Assembly: GCA_964404895.1 (NCBI GenBank)
Contig: CAYOLV010000002.1
Coordinates: 248,001 to 312,000 of the forward strand
Origin: JBGSUZ01 sp964404895
GTDB lineage: Bacteria; Bacillota; Clostridia; Peptostreptococcales; Acidaminobacteraceae
DNA: 64,000 nucleotides
Reading direction: 5' to 3'
Shown: positions 53,446 to 61,145 of the stretch, piece after piece
Position numbering within the stretch: position 1 is the first letter of the stretch
Layout of the letters: each line of letters starts with the position of its first letter
Notes under the pieces: generated by a model
Seen by the model: only the letters and a program-made list of their open reading frames with translations
Database searches by the model: none
Told to the model about the DNA's origin: nothing
Translations under genes and position numbers: made by a program

Positions 53446-55011
53446 CTACTCTTCATTGAGCCAAGTCCTGAGAAGCTGTGCAACCGCTTCTGGATTGGTA
53501 TCAATAAATTTCTCGATTTGATATTTAGGACTGGATTTATCTTCAAGCTCCAGCTGAATTTCTTCAAGTTCTTTTTGCTCTTGTGCAAATGCTGCTGCTC
53601 TAGCGGCTTCATCTGCTGCTGCCTGAGCTGCCTTTTTACGATTTGTTCTGATTATAAATAATCCAGCAGCTGCTAATGCGACTAATCCAGCAATTACAGC
53701 AAATACCCAAACAGGTAAACCTGTACCGACCGTATCGAGGTTAGAAACCACTGCCATATCTGCATTAGGATCAGCAAACTTCATTGCTGTAACACTTACG
53801 TTTTTAGTTTCAAGACCTACAGAAGAGTTTACCAAAGCGGTTAACTCTGTTTTATGCTGCTCTGTAAGAATGTTGTCTACAAGTGAATCTGTATTGATGA
53901 TAATGCCAACCGTCACATCTGCAATTTGTCCTTTTGCTTTAGTAACTTGTGTATTGATTTCGTTCAATTCATAATTAAGGGTCTTAGAAGCGTTTTTGAT
54001 GCTATTTGTGGTGTTTTGAACCGCTTCGTTATAATTAGTCGTTTCTGTATTGGTGTCGGTACCAGGTGCACCAGAAGCCGTTGAACCATTGATTACGTCT
54101 TCGGTAAGTTCAGTAACCGAGCGGAGCATCCCGTTGGTTTCGCCTTCAACCGGAGCACTGAAAGCTTTTGAAATAGTGGTAATGGCATCAAAATCCAATT
54201 TGACAGAAGTCATCACTTTCACATTGTTCTTGCCGTATAAAGTTGCAAGAATTTCATGTAGGCGGGTGTTCAGCCGATCTTCAACGGCTGTCTTCATATC
54301 AAACTGTGTTTCCATTGCAAAATCTTCAGTGTCCTGACCACTTTTATTCAACTCATTACCGTTATCGTCTACAATGGATACTCGCTCAGGCACAAGACCT
54401 TTTACAGAGTTTACCAAAACCATAACTATACCGTTGACTTGTTTTTCAGTCAGCTTCGTTCCATCTTCAAGTTTCAAAATTACAGATGCTTTGGATTCCA
54501 CACCATCTGTAATTAAATAATTGCTGTCGTTAGGTATGTACAAATTTACAATTGCGTTTTCAATGCCATTTAAGCTTTCTAGAGAAGATGATAATGTTGA
54601 AGCTTGTGCTACCAAGTACATCTTATTTTTTTCTTCACTGGTCATTGTAAGGGAATTTGATGCAAATACATCCGTCCAATTGAAATCCTTTTCAGACATA
54701 AGACCTTCAACCGCTAAGGACATTCTCGCTTTTGAGAGTTGTTTCTTTTCAACTAAAATCTGAGAAGTATCTTTTTCATCTTTCCATTTAATGCCCAATT
54801 CATTTAGTTTCGTTGTAATGTTAGAAGCTTGCTCTAGACTCACATTTTGAGCCAGTGGCACATATTCTACTCTTGTAAGCGTAAAAACAAGCACTGCCAG
54901 TGTGATGACTAAAACAGCACCTCCTGCGGCAATGAGGATTTTCATTCGGGTGGATAACCCTGCGACAAAGTCCATTACCTGTCTTCTAAATTTTTCTATG
55001 AATTCCCCCAT
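53446..55011 (-). CDS. fliF: Flagellar MS-ring protein FliF
   Basis: FliF forms the MS ring in the membrane. Two membrane segments flank a periplasmic ring-building region: KILIAAGGAVLVITLAVLVF near residue 25 and VWVFAVIAGLVALAAAGLFI near residue 430. The YscJ-like domain has YVPLAQNVSLEQASNITTKLNELGI, and ARMSLAVEGLMSEKDFNWTDVF follows. The C-terminal tail (FIDTNPEAVAQLLRTWLNEE) binds FliG. It has 521 residues. Confidence 0.97.
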   Translation of the reverse strand: MGEFIEKFRRQVMDFVAGLSTRMKILIAAGGAVLVITLAVLVFTLTRVEYVPLAQNVSLEQASNITTKLNELGIKWKDEKDTSQILVEKKQLSKARMSLAVEGLMSEKDFNWTDVFASNSLTMTSEEKNKMYLVAQASTLSSSLESLNGIENAIVNLYIPNDSNYLITDGVESKASVILKLEDGTKLTEKQVNGIVMVLVNSVKGLVPERVSIVDDNGNELNKSGQDTEDFAMETQFDMKTAVEDRLNTRLHEILATLYGKNNVKVMTSVKLDFDAITTISKAFSAPVEGETNGMLRSVTELTEDVINGSTASGAPGTDTNTETTNYNEAVQNTTNSIKNASKTLNYELNEINTQVTKAKGQIADVTVGIIINTDSLVDNILTEQHKTELTALVNSSVGLETKNVSVTAMKFADPNADMAVVSNLDTVGTGLPVWVFAVIAGLVALAAAGLFIIRTNRKKAAQAAADEAARAAAFAQEQKELEEIQLELEDKSSPKYQIEKFIDTNPEAVAQLLRTWLNEE

Positions 55012-55030
55012 TTAGCACACCTCGCTGTAA

Positions 55031-55324
55031 TTATAACTGCAATCTCATAATTTCTTTATATGCTTCCACTACTCTGTTCTTTACTTCGATTGCCATATTC
55101 AAAGTCAAATCTGCTTTTTGTGAGGCGATAAAGACTTCGTGAATATTGTCAACTTCACCCGTTGCCAACTTGTTAATCATGTCAATGGAATTCTTTTCAG
55201 CTGCGTCTACTTCGTTAATGGCATTGTTGAGTATATCGCCAAAAGACTTATCAGCGACTTTTGCACCATCTCTAGCTATTTGCAAATTATTGGTTGCTAA
55301 ATTTTGAATGCTTTCAATTTTCAT
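55031..55324 (-). CDS. fliE: Flagellar hook-basal body complex protein FliE
   Basis: FliE connects the MS ring and rod. The 97-residue protein shows SFGDILNNAINEVDAAEKNSIDMINKLATGEVDNIHEVFIASQKADLTLNMAIEVKNRVVEAYKEIMRLQL in segments typical of the family. It lies between flgC and fliF. Confidence 0.96.
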   Translation of the reverse strand: MKIESIQNLATNNLQIARDGAKVADKSFGDILNNAINEVDAAEKNSIDMINKLATGEVDNIHEVFIASQKADLTLNMAIEVKNRVVEAYKEIMRLQL

Positions 55325-55333
55325 AGTTTACCC

Positions 55334-55777
55334 CTATCTGCCAATTTCCATAGCCTTTAACGCCATAGATTTTGCACCGTTCATGATGGTGACATTGGCG
55401 TCATATGCTCTGTTGGCTGAAATTAAATTAATCATTTCAGAGACGACTTCTACATTCGGCAATAAAACATAACCATCTTTATCCGCGTCTGGATGACTTG
55501 GGTTATATTCTTTATTGAAAGGCGATTGGTCTTCTGCAATCTGAACAACCTCTACACCCTCTTTAGAAGTATTTTGACCAGTTACCCGATCAAATATTTC
55601 TGCAAAAGGGGTGTTTTCCATCTCCTGGAAAATAGGAATTTGTCTTCTGTACGGAGATCCTGATGCTGTACGAGTGGTATTTACATTTGCTATATTTCTT
55701 GAAATAATGTCCATTCTTAATCGTTCAGCAGTCAATCCTGTTGCACTGATATTAAAAGAATCAAAGAAATTACTCAT
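55334..55777 (-). CDS. flgC: Flagellar basal-body rod protein FlgC
   Basis: FlgC is a proximal rod subunit. The N-terminal motif SFNISATGLTAERLRMDIISRNIANVNTTRT and the C-terminal EMINLISANRAYDANVTIMNGAKSMALKAMEIGR are the paired rod signatures; ANVN is the core. It has 147 residues. It follows flgB by 5 bp. Confidence 0.97.
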   Translation of the reverse strand: MSNFFDSFNISATGLTAERLRMDIISRNIANVNTTRTASGSPYRRQIPIFQEMENTPFAEIFDRVTGQNTSKEGVEVVQIAEDQSPFNKEYNPSHPDADKDGYVLLPNVEVVSEMINLISANRAYDANVTIMNGAKSMALKAMEIGR

Positions 55778-55782
55778 CTACA

Positions 55783-56187
55783 CTACCTCCCGTCTCTAAT
55801 AGCCATGCGTATACGTTTTAACTCTCCACTTACTTGCTGAGTCATGGAGTTATATTTAATCAAATTCTTAGAGAACTCTGTCATTTCAACATCGACGTTA
55901 ACATTATTTTCATCTTTCCTAAAACTGGTATCCTTCACAGTGCTAACACTCGGTTCCAAGCTATTGCTCTGATTGTGTATGCGAAAATGTTTTTCGTCGG
56001 TGACAGCCATACGGTTATTGCCTTGATCTAAATAATTTTTTAACAAAGAATCAAATTCAACCACCTTGCGCTTATACCCTGGTGTGTTGACATTTGCTAT
56101 ATTATCCGAAATAGTGGTGTTTTTAAGCCACGAGGCATCTAATACTTTTTTAAATAAATCCACATTACCAAAAGAATCTTTAAGCAT
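55783..56187 (-). CDS. flgB: Flagellar basal-body rod protein FlgB, first gene of fla/che operon
   Basis: FlgB is a proximal rod subunit. It shows LFKKVLDASWLKNTTISDNIANVNTPGYKRKVVEF and the C-terminal MTEFSKNLIKYNSMTQQVSGELKRIRMAI. The frame is open to 56202, but the ATG at 56187 (MLKDSFGN) with AGGAGGG upstream gives 134 residues. It is the first gene of the operon and lies about 17 bp from a SigD-type -10 box. Confidence 0.95.
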   Translation of the reverse strand: MLKDSFGNVDLFKKVLDASWLKNTTISDNIANVNTPGYKRKVVEFDSLLKNYLDQGNNRMAVTDEKHFRIHNQSNSLEPSVSTVKDTSFRKDENNVNVDVEMTEFSKNLIKYNSMTQQVSGELKRIRMAIRDGR

Positions 56188-56204
56188 ATTATCCCTCCTC
56201 ATCT

Positions 56205-56232
56205 ATATCGGCAATTCGGTCTTAAAACTTTC
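56205..56232 (-). promoter_or_regulatory. Candidate SigD (sigma-28) promoter of the fla/che operon
   Basis: On the minus strand GAAA (56229-56232) is separated by 16 bp from GCCGATAT (56205-56212), which matches the SigD consensus (TAAA, about 15 bp, GCCGATAT) in all but the first base. Transcription would start within or next to the flgB ribosome-binding site. Confidence 0.7.
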
Positions 56233-56268
56233 AAGTCTGATTTTGTCGAAAACTATGATAACAGTGAT

Positions 56269-56297
56269 ATTATACCACAAGGTGTAAACCAAGTTTA
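56269..56297 (-). promoter_or_regulatory. Extended -10 SigA promoter of the fla/che operon
   Basis: A perfect TATAAT (56269-56274) preceded by TGG forms an extended -10 element (TGNTATAAT). The position of the -35 (56292-56297, TAAACT) is poor and lies in a palindrome. The inferred start leaves a leader of about 75 nt before flgB. Confidence 0.75.
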
Positions 56298-56299
56298 CA
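56283..56299. promoter_or_regulatory. 17-bp perfect palindrome, putative operator over the fla/che -35 region
   Basis: TGTAAAC (56283-56289) and GTTTACA (56293-56299) are perfect inverted arms around a 3-bp centre. The site covers the -35 region of the SigA promoter, a classical repressor position. I cannot assign a regulator. Confidence 0.7.
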
Positions 56300-56316
56300 G
56301 TATTTTTTATTTTTTT

Positions 56317-56358
56317 CGATATTTTTTTGAAATATAAACGAAATATTTTTGAAATATA
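56317..56358. repeat. Tandem 20-bp AT-rich repeats upstream of fla/che promoter (possible CodY boxes)
   Basis: Two 20-bp units (56317-56336 and 56339-56358) match at 18 positions and are offset by 22 bp, about two helical turns. Each holds a 15-bp segment that matches the CodY box at 11 (56321-56335) and 10 of 15 positions. They lie about 55 to 95 bp upstream of the inferred start. The remaining sequence to 56477 shows no gene or clear motif. Confidence 0.55.
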
Positions 56359-56470
56359 TATTTTCTTGTACATCAAACCCTTAAACAAGCCCAGAAAGGT
56401 CTATTTAGCGCAAAATACGTTCAAGTCATCGAGCCGCTCTTCTCTCCGTAAAATGCTTCTCAAATGAGAT

Positions 56471-56504
56471 AAAAAAAAGATCTTAGGCAACTTGCCTAAG
56501 ATCT
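56471..56504 (-). terminator. Rho-independent terminator of codY
   Basis: A perfect inverted repeat of 27 bp (56478-56504, 13-bp arms) is followed by eight T residues on the minus strand. It starts 8 bp after the codY stop and separates codY from fla/che. Confidence 0.9.
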
Positions 56505-56511
56505 CTAAAAA

Positions 56512-57291
56512 TTATTTCTTAAGTTTTTCTAATTCAGGTGTCAATTTGTCGTTCAAAATCCTGATATAAGTACCTTTCATACCAAGTGAACGAGATTCAA
56601 TAACGCCAGCACTTTCAAATTTTCTAAGTGCATTGACAATAACACTTCGTGTAATGCCTACGCGATCTGCAATTTTACTTGCAACCAATAAGCCTTCAGT
56701 ACCGTCAAGTTCGTTAAAAATATGTTCAATTGCTTCGAGTTCAGAGAATGAAAGTGTCCCAATCGCCATTTGAACCACAGCTTTTTTTCTAGACTCTTCT
56801 TCATATTCTTCGCTTTTTGCACGAATGATTTCCATTGCGACAACTGTTGCAGCATACTCAGCCAAAATCACATCTTCTTCGTTGAACAAGCCTTCTCTTC
56901 TTGCAATTACAAGTGTACCCAAACGGATGCCATTGCCATTGATTGGAATAATTGCAACGAATTTTGAATAACTGTCAATATCATTGATAAAGATTTCAAG
57001 AAGATCATCTTCAGTGATGTTGTATTTTGTCTCATTGATTTTAAGCAATGAGTCATTATAATTTTGCGGGAACATTTTTTCATCGCCGCCATCTGTTGTA
57101 ATCAAAGAGCTATCTTCGTGGTCATATAAACCTACACCGAGTACTTTTGATTTTTTGCTGACAACATAAACATTAGAATCTAAAACTTCCATCAAAATCT
57201 TACACAAATCACCAAATGAAACGGGCATATTCCCGGTTTGTTGCAAAATTGCATTTAATTTTCTTGCTTTTTCTAGTAACGAAAGTGCCAC
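56512..57291 (-). CDS. codY: GTP-sensing global transcriptional repressor CodY
   Basis: CodY represses nutrient-starvation genes when GTP and branched-chain amino acids are plentiful. The N-terminal GAF domain shows LLEKARKLNAILQQTG, SFGDLCKILMEVLDSNVYVVSKKSKVLG. The C-terminal winged helix has LLVASKIADRVGITRSVIVNALRKFESAGVIESRSLGMKGTYI. The frame opens at a TTG within the ribosome-binding site; the GTG at 57291 with GGAGG 8 nt upstream gives 259 residues, the same as Bacillus CodY. It is downstream of topA by 17 bp. The clpQY and xerC genes found here in Bacillus are absent. Confidence 0.97.
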   Translation of the reverse strand: MALSLLEKARKLNAILQQTGNMPVSFGDLCKILMEVLDSNVYVVSKKSKVLGVGLYDHEDSSLITTDGGDEKMFPQNYNDSLLKINETKYNITEDDLLEIFINDIDSYSKFVAIIPINGNGIRLGTLVIARREGLFNEEDVILAEYAATVVAMEIIRAKSEEYEEESRKKAVVQMAIGTLSFSELEAIEHIFNELDGTEGLLVASKIADRVGITRSVIVNALRKFESAGVIESRSLGMKGTYIRILNDKLTPELEKLKK

Positions 57292-57308
57292 TTTTAATAC
57301 CTCCAATT

Positions 57309-59372
57309 TTATACAGTTTCCTTATGTTTACAGTCCTTGTTTGAGCATGCAATCGTATGGCTCTTCTTAGTTATTTTTTCTACAAGTGCTTGACCACAAT
57401 CTGGGCATAATCTGCCTATAGGTCTATTCCAAGTAACAAAATTACAATCTGGGAAACGGCTACAACCAAAGAATGTTTTAAACTTCTTCGATTTGCGCTC
57501 CACCACTTCACCAATTTCACAAATAGGACACTTAACGCCAATTTCATTGAGTATTGCCTTGGTATAGTCGCATGTTGGATAATCTGAACATGCTAAAAAC
57601 TTACCATATTTCCCGTGTTTAATATTCATCAAACTTCCGCATTTCACGCAAGGGATGTCGGTTTTTTCAGTAAAATCTAATTTTTCAAGTGCTTCATCTG
57701 CATGGTCAAGCATTTCTTTGAAAGGTCCGTAGAATTTGCGAATAATTTCTTTCCACTCTAACTCTCCAGCCTCTACATTGTCCAGCTTGTTTTCCATACC
57801 CGCCGTAAAATCTACATCTACTACATTTGTAAAATAATTGGCCATGATTTCATTAATGATGAAACCAAGCTCAGTAGGTTTAAGAGACTTTTTATCTCTT
57901 TCAACATAACCTCTCTCAATGATTGTTGAAATAGTTGGTGCATAAGTAGAGGGTCTGCCTATCCCTTTTTCTTCCATTTCTTTTACCAAAGTTGCTTCTG
58001 TATATCTTGCTGGCGGTTGTGTAAAATGTTGTTCTGGTTTTAACTCAACTAATTTCATTTCATCGGTTTTAAGAATTTCAGGCAATAGATTCTCTGACAC
58101 GGTTGTGTACGTATATACCCTTAAAAAACCTTCGAATTTCATTTTTATGCCATTAGCTCTAAAATTGCAGTTGCCTAATTTAATGTCGATAGCTGTTGAG
58201 TCGAACTTTGCATCGCTCATTTCACTGGCTACAAAACGCTGCCAGATTAATGAGTACAACTTCCATTGATCTTTATTGAGAACTGTTTCAAGTTGCTCTG
58301 GAATCAGTTCAACATAAGTTGGTCTGATTGCTTCATGGGCATCTTGAGCAGATTTTGCCTTCAATTTTTTACGCGTCTTATCGTTCAAATATTCGTCGCC
58401 AAATTGAGTTTGAACAAAGTCCTTTAATGCGTTTTTGGCTTCGTCTGAGATACGAGTAGAATCCGTTCTCATATAAGTTATCAAACCGATTGTGCCTTTA
58501 CCCGGCACAGAAATACCTTCATACAATTGTTGCGCAATCATCATCGTTTTACTTGTAGAAAATCCAAATCGATTGGACGACTCTTGTTGCAAACTACTGG
58601 TAATAAAGCATGGAGATGGTGCACGGTTTTTAACCTTTTTCACAACATCTTCGATGACAGGTGTCTGATTCTTAAATGAAGCCAATACTTTTTCAACTTG
58701 AGCTTCATTGGTAAGATCTGCTTTTTCTCCATCTACATGGGTTAATTCTGAGGGAATAATTTTGCCAGAAGGCGTATGTTTAAAGTCAGAATCCACTGTC
58801 CAGTATTCTTGAGGCACAAATTCATTAATTAACGCTTCTCTGTCACAAATAAGCTTGGTCGAGACCGACTGAACGCGTCCTGCACTTAAGCCTTTTTTAA
58901 CTTTTCGCCATAGCATTGGACTGATGCTGTAACCTACCAATCGATCCAATACTCGTCTTGCTTGTTGTGCATCTACTAAATCCAGATTGATGGCACGAGG
59001 ATGCTTTACTGCAAAAGTAATTGCATCTTTCGTGATTTCATGGAAAGTCACACGGACGAGATCCGATGTATTTAAATTTAAAATATGACATAAATGCCAT
59101 GCAATTGCTTCGCCTTCGCGATCGGGGTCAGTTGCTAAAAATACTTTTTCAGCTTTTTTAGCCGCTGTTTTTAAGTCCTTAATGACAGGACCTTTTCCTC
59201 GGATATTGATATATTCAGGGTTGTAGTCTTCTTCTATGTTAACGCCAAGTTTGCTTTTTGGTAGATCCCTGATATGGCCAATGGATGCTAGTACTTTGTA
59301 GTTTTTGCCTAGGAATTTCTCTATGGTTTTTGCCTTTGCAGGTGATTCTACTATTACAAGATACTTAGACAT
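57309..59372 (-). CDS. topA: DNA topoisomerase I
   Basis: TopA relaxes negative supercoils. The Toprim domain opens with KYLVIVESPAKAKTIEKFLG and has LATDPDREGEAIAWHL. The catalytic Tyr is in GLITYMRTDSTRIS (about residue 300). Three C4 zinc fingers close the protein: CVKCGSLMNIKHGKYGKFLAC with YPTC, CPICEIGEVVERKSKKFKTFFGC with FPDC, and CPDCGQALVEKITKKSHTIAC with KDC. It has 687 residues, a usual length. It has its own promoter and leads into codY. Confidence 0.97.
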   Translation of the reverse strand: MSKYLVIVESPAKAKTIEKFLGKNYKVLASIGHIRDLPKSKLGVNIEEDYNPEYINIRGKGPVIKDLKTAAKKAEKVFLATDPDREGEAIAWHLCHILNLNTSDLVRVTFHEITKDAITFAVKHPRAINLDLVDAQQARRVLDRLVGYSISPMLWRKVKKGLSAGRVQSVSTKLICDREALINEFVPQEYWTVDSDFKHTPSGKIIPSELTHVDGEKADLTNEAQVEKVLASFKNQTPVIEDVVKKVKNRAPSPCFITSSLQQESSNRFGFSTSKTMMIAQQLYEGISVPGKGTIGLITYMRTDSTRISDEAKNALKDFVQTQFGDEYLNDKTRKKLKAKSAQDAHEAIRPTYVELIPEQLETVLNKDQWKLYSLIWQRFVASEMSDAKFDSTAIDIKLGNCNFRANGIKMKFEGFLRVYTYTTVSENLLPEILKTDEMKLVELKPEQHFTQPPARYTEATLVKEMEEKGIGRPSTYAPTISTIIERGYVERDKKSLKPTELGFIINEIMANYFTNVVDVDFTAGMENKLDNVEAGELEWKEIIRKFYGPFKEMLDHADEALEKLDFTEKTDIPCVKCGSLMNIKHGKYGKFLACSDYPTCDYTKAILNEIGVKCPICEIGEVVERKSKKFKTFFGCSRFPDCNFVTWNRPIGRLCPDCGQALVEKITKKSHTIACSNKDCKHKETV

Positions 59373-59453
59373 TCAACACCTCCGTTTTGTTAGAATATTT
59401 AAAATAGTCAGGATAGTTTGAATTATTTGTCTTATCAAAAATCGCCATATCTA

Positions 59454-59482
59454 TATTTATTACAGATCTAACCTTTTGTCAA
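59454..59482 (-). promoter_or_regulatory. SigA promoter of topA-codY
   Basis: A perfect TTGACA (59477-59482) is followed after 17 bp by TAAATA (59454-59459), a moderate -10. It lies about 80 bp upstream of topA and after the dprA terminator. Confidence 0.6.
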
Positions 59483-59517
59483 GCAATAATCCAACGAGTA
59501 ACTTTTTTGTAAACAAA

Positions 59518-59546
59518 AACAAAAAGCTGCGTCGTGCCTGCAGCTT
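59518..59546 (-). terminator. Rho-independent terminator of comM-dprA
   Basis: A 7-bp stem (AAGCTGC at 59524-59530, GCAGCTT at 59540-59546) with a 9-nt loop is followed by TTTTTG on the minus strand. It lies about 57 bp after dprA. Confidence 0.82.
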
Positions 59547-59603
59547 GGTTTATCGATGCAATTTTTAAGTATATACGATGTGACCTTTAAAATCAAGTTT
59601 ATT

Positions 59604-60722
59604 TTAAAGATGGTATAAAAATCCACTCATTTGGATCTGCTGATCAGTAATAAGTTGATCTAGAATTTCAAAGGCATCCGCTATTGGTAATTTTAACTCG
59701 GAAATGATTTCTTCAACAGTAGCTTCACCTTTCAACTCAAGGTATTTTGCCACAGGATGATTAGTTTCCAAGGACTTAACCCTTGCGGCATTTAGAGTTG
59801 CCCCTTCGCCTTCATTTGTCGCTATCAAACTTTCGCATAGATCTTCTACGGATACTATTGGAAATGCACCATTTCGTATAAGTTCATGACATCCTATGCT
59901 TTTGTTGGAATAGATTGGACCCGGCATTGCATAAACATCTCTGCCTAAGTCCATGCTCATTTCCGCAGTAATTAATGAACCGCTTTTCTTTGCAGCTTCA
60001 ATTACAATACAAGCATGAGATAAACCTGCAATAATTCTATTCCGCTCTGGGAAGTGTATTGGATGTGGTAAAACACCTTTTTCATATTCGCTTAAGAGCA
60101 GCCCCTTTTCCAATATTCGTTGATACAATTTCTCGTTTTGTTTGGGGTAAATCTGATCAATGCCGCAGCCCAAAACCCCTATACTGAACTGACCTTCATC
60201 GATTGCAGCTCTGTGAGCTACGGCATCAATCCCCATAGCCATGCCACTGACAATCGTTTGACCTCCTCTAGAGAGTTTTTGGCCTATAATTCCGCAATAT
60301 TTTCTACCATATTCACTGGGTACTCTCGTCCCTACGATAGCTATTTTAGGTCTTTCGGCTGAGAGTAGTTCAACATTTCCTTTATAATACAAAATGGCAG
60401 GTGGATCGTGTATTTCCTTTAAACATTCAGGGTATAAAGGATCCCAGTAATTTAAAATACCATCACACATGCTTTTATTCTGTAAAAATTGATTTTCAAA
60501 CTTGTCAGCATCTCTTAACGGAAGTATGGCTCTGAGAGGTTTTCCGAACTGTGGTTCAAATTCTTTTAAGTCCTGATAGGTGCCTCTCGCAACCTTTTCA
60601 AAATCTTGAATATCCTCTAATATTTTGATGGCTTTCATGCGCCCAATCCCCTTGATGCTCATCATCCACTTAAGGGCAATATAGGTATTGAGTTGTCTTG
60701 TTATTTCCCCTTGATTTATCAT
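59604..60722 (-). CDS. dprA: DNA-processing protein DprA (Smf)
   Basis: DprA loads RecA onto incoming single-stranded DNA in natural transformation. An N-terminal helical domain (to about 90) is followed by the Rossmann domain: IAIVGTRVPSEYGRKY, GGQTIVSGMAMGIDAVAHRAAI, GCGIDQIYP, FPERNRIIAGLSHACIVIEAAKKSGSLITAEM and DVYAMPGPI. A C-terminal winged helix (about 310-372) closes it. It has 372 residues. Its ATG overlaps the comM stop by 4 bp, so translation was probably coupled to comM before the prophage inserted. Confidence 0.96.
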   Translation of the reverse strand: MINQGEITRQLNTYIALKWMMSIKGIGRMKAIKILEDIQDFEKVARGTYQDLKEFEPQFGKPLRAILPLRDADKFENQFLQNKSMCDGILNYWDPLYPECLKEIHDPPAILYYKGNVELLSAERPKIAIVGTRVPSEYGRKYCGIIGQKLSRGGQTIVSGMAMGIDAVAHRAAIDEGQFSIGVLGCGIDQIYPKQNEKLYQRILEKGLLLSEYEKGVLPHPIHFPERNRIIAGLSHACIVIEAAKKSGSLITAEMSMDLGRDVYAMPGPIYSNKSIGCHELIRNGAFPIVSVEDLCESLIATNEGEGATLNAARVKSLETNHPVAKYLELKGEATVEEIISELKLPIADAFEILDQLITDQQIQMSGFLYHL

Positions 60723-61144
60723 ACAATCTTTCTCCTATTATAATAGAAGGCTTCTATCAAATGTTTTCTCTCAATTTCCACAGAACCCTCTAAATCAGCT
60801 ATTGTTCGCGCTACTTTTACAACTTTATTATAGAATCTCATGGAATCTTCGCCGCTTTGAACTTTAACGTGAGCGTCCATCCAGCTCAGACTATTTTCAT
60901 TTAATCTGCACCATTTTCCCATCTGTTTTGCATCCAGAGTGCCATTGTGAATTTCCTCACTGTCATAGCGTTCTTTTTGACGCTCTAATGCAGTTATAAT
61001 TTTCTCATTCATTTCTCTGGAACTTAGGCACTGTTCACTATCACTACCACTATTACATTCAAGTTCAATTTCTTTTCTATCAGACATATTTTTTTTGAAG
61101 GCCACTTCTATTTTAAGATCAAAACGGTCTAGGATGGGACACAT
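60719..61144 (-). pseudogene. comM: 3' fragment of comM (YifB Mg-chelatase-like AAA+), split by prophage
   Basis: The 141-residue frame opens with PILDRFDLKIEV, the conserved GP-x-LDR-x-D region found near residue 360 of ComM/YifB proteins, and continues with the C-terminal Mg-chelatase domain (EMNEKIITALERQKERY, NGTLDAKQM, ISLSWMDAHVK-like region and KVARTIADLEG). The AAA+ ATPase part (about 360 residues) is missing. Homology stops at a Cys codon where family members have Gly, precisely where the recombinase gene ends. The ATG at 61144 comes from the phage side and has no ribosome-binding site. The rest of comM should lie beyond the far end of the prophage. Confidence 0.9.
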
Positions 61145-61145
61145 T
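61115..61145. other. Prophage attachment site (attL or attR) in comM
   Basis: The change from comM-like to phage sequence occurs at about 61139-61141, where the GTCCC of the comM codons for PILDR begins. The core cannot be limited exactly because the other junction is outside the window. Confidence 0.6.

Noticed and set aside
56283..56299. CcpA cre site
   Set aside because: The palindrome is 17 bp with a CAA centre; cre has a central CG and is 14 bp long.
56203..56511. c-di-GMP riboswitch before fla/che
   Set aside because: The leader is at most about 75 nt and lacks the conserved GEMM core; a riboswitch is known in some clostridia, but not here.
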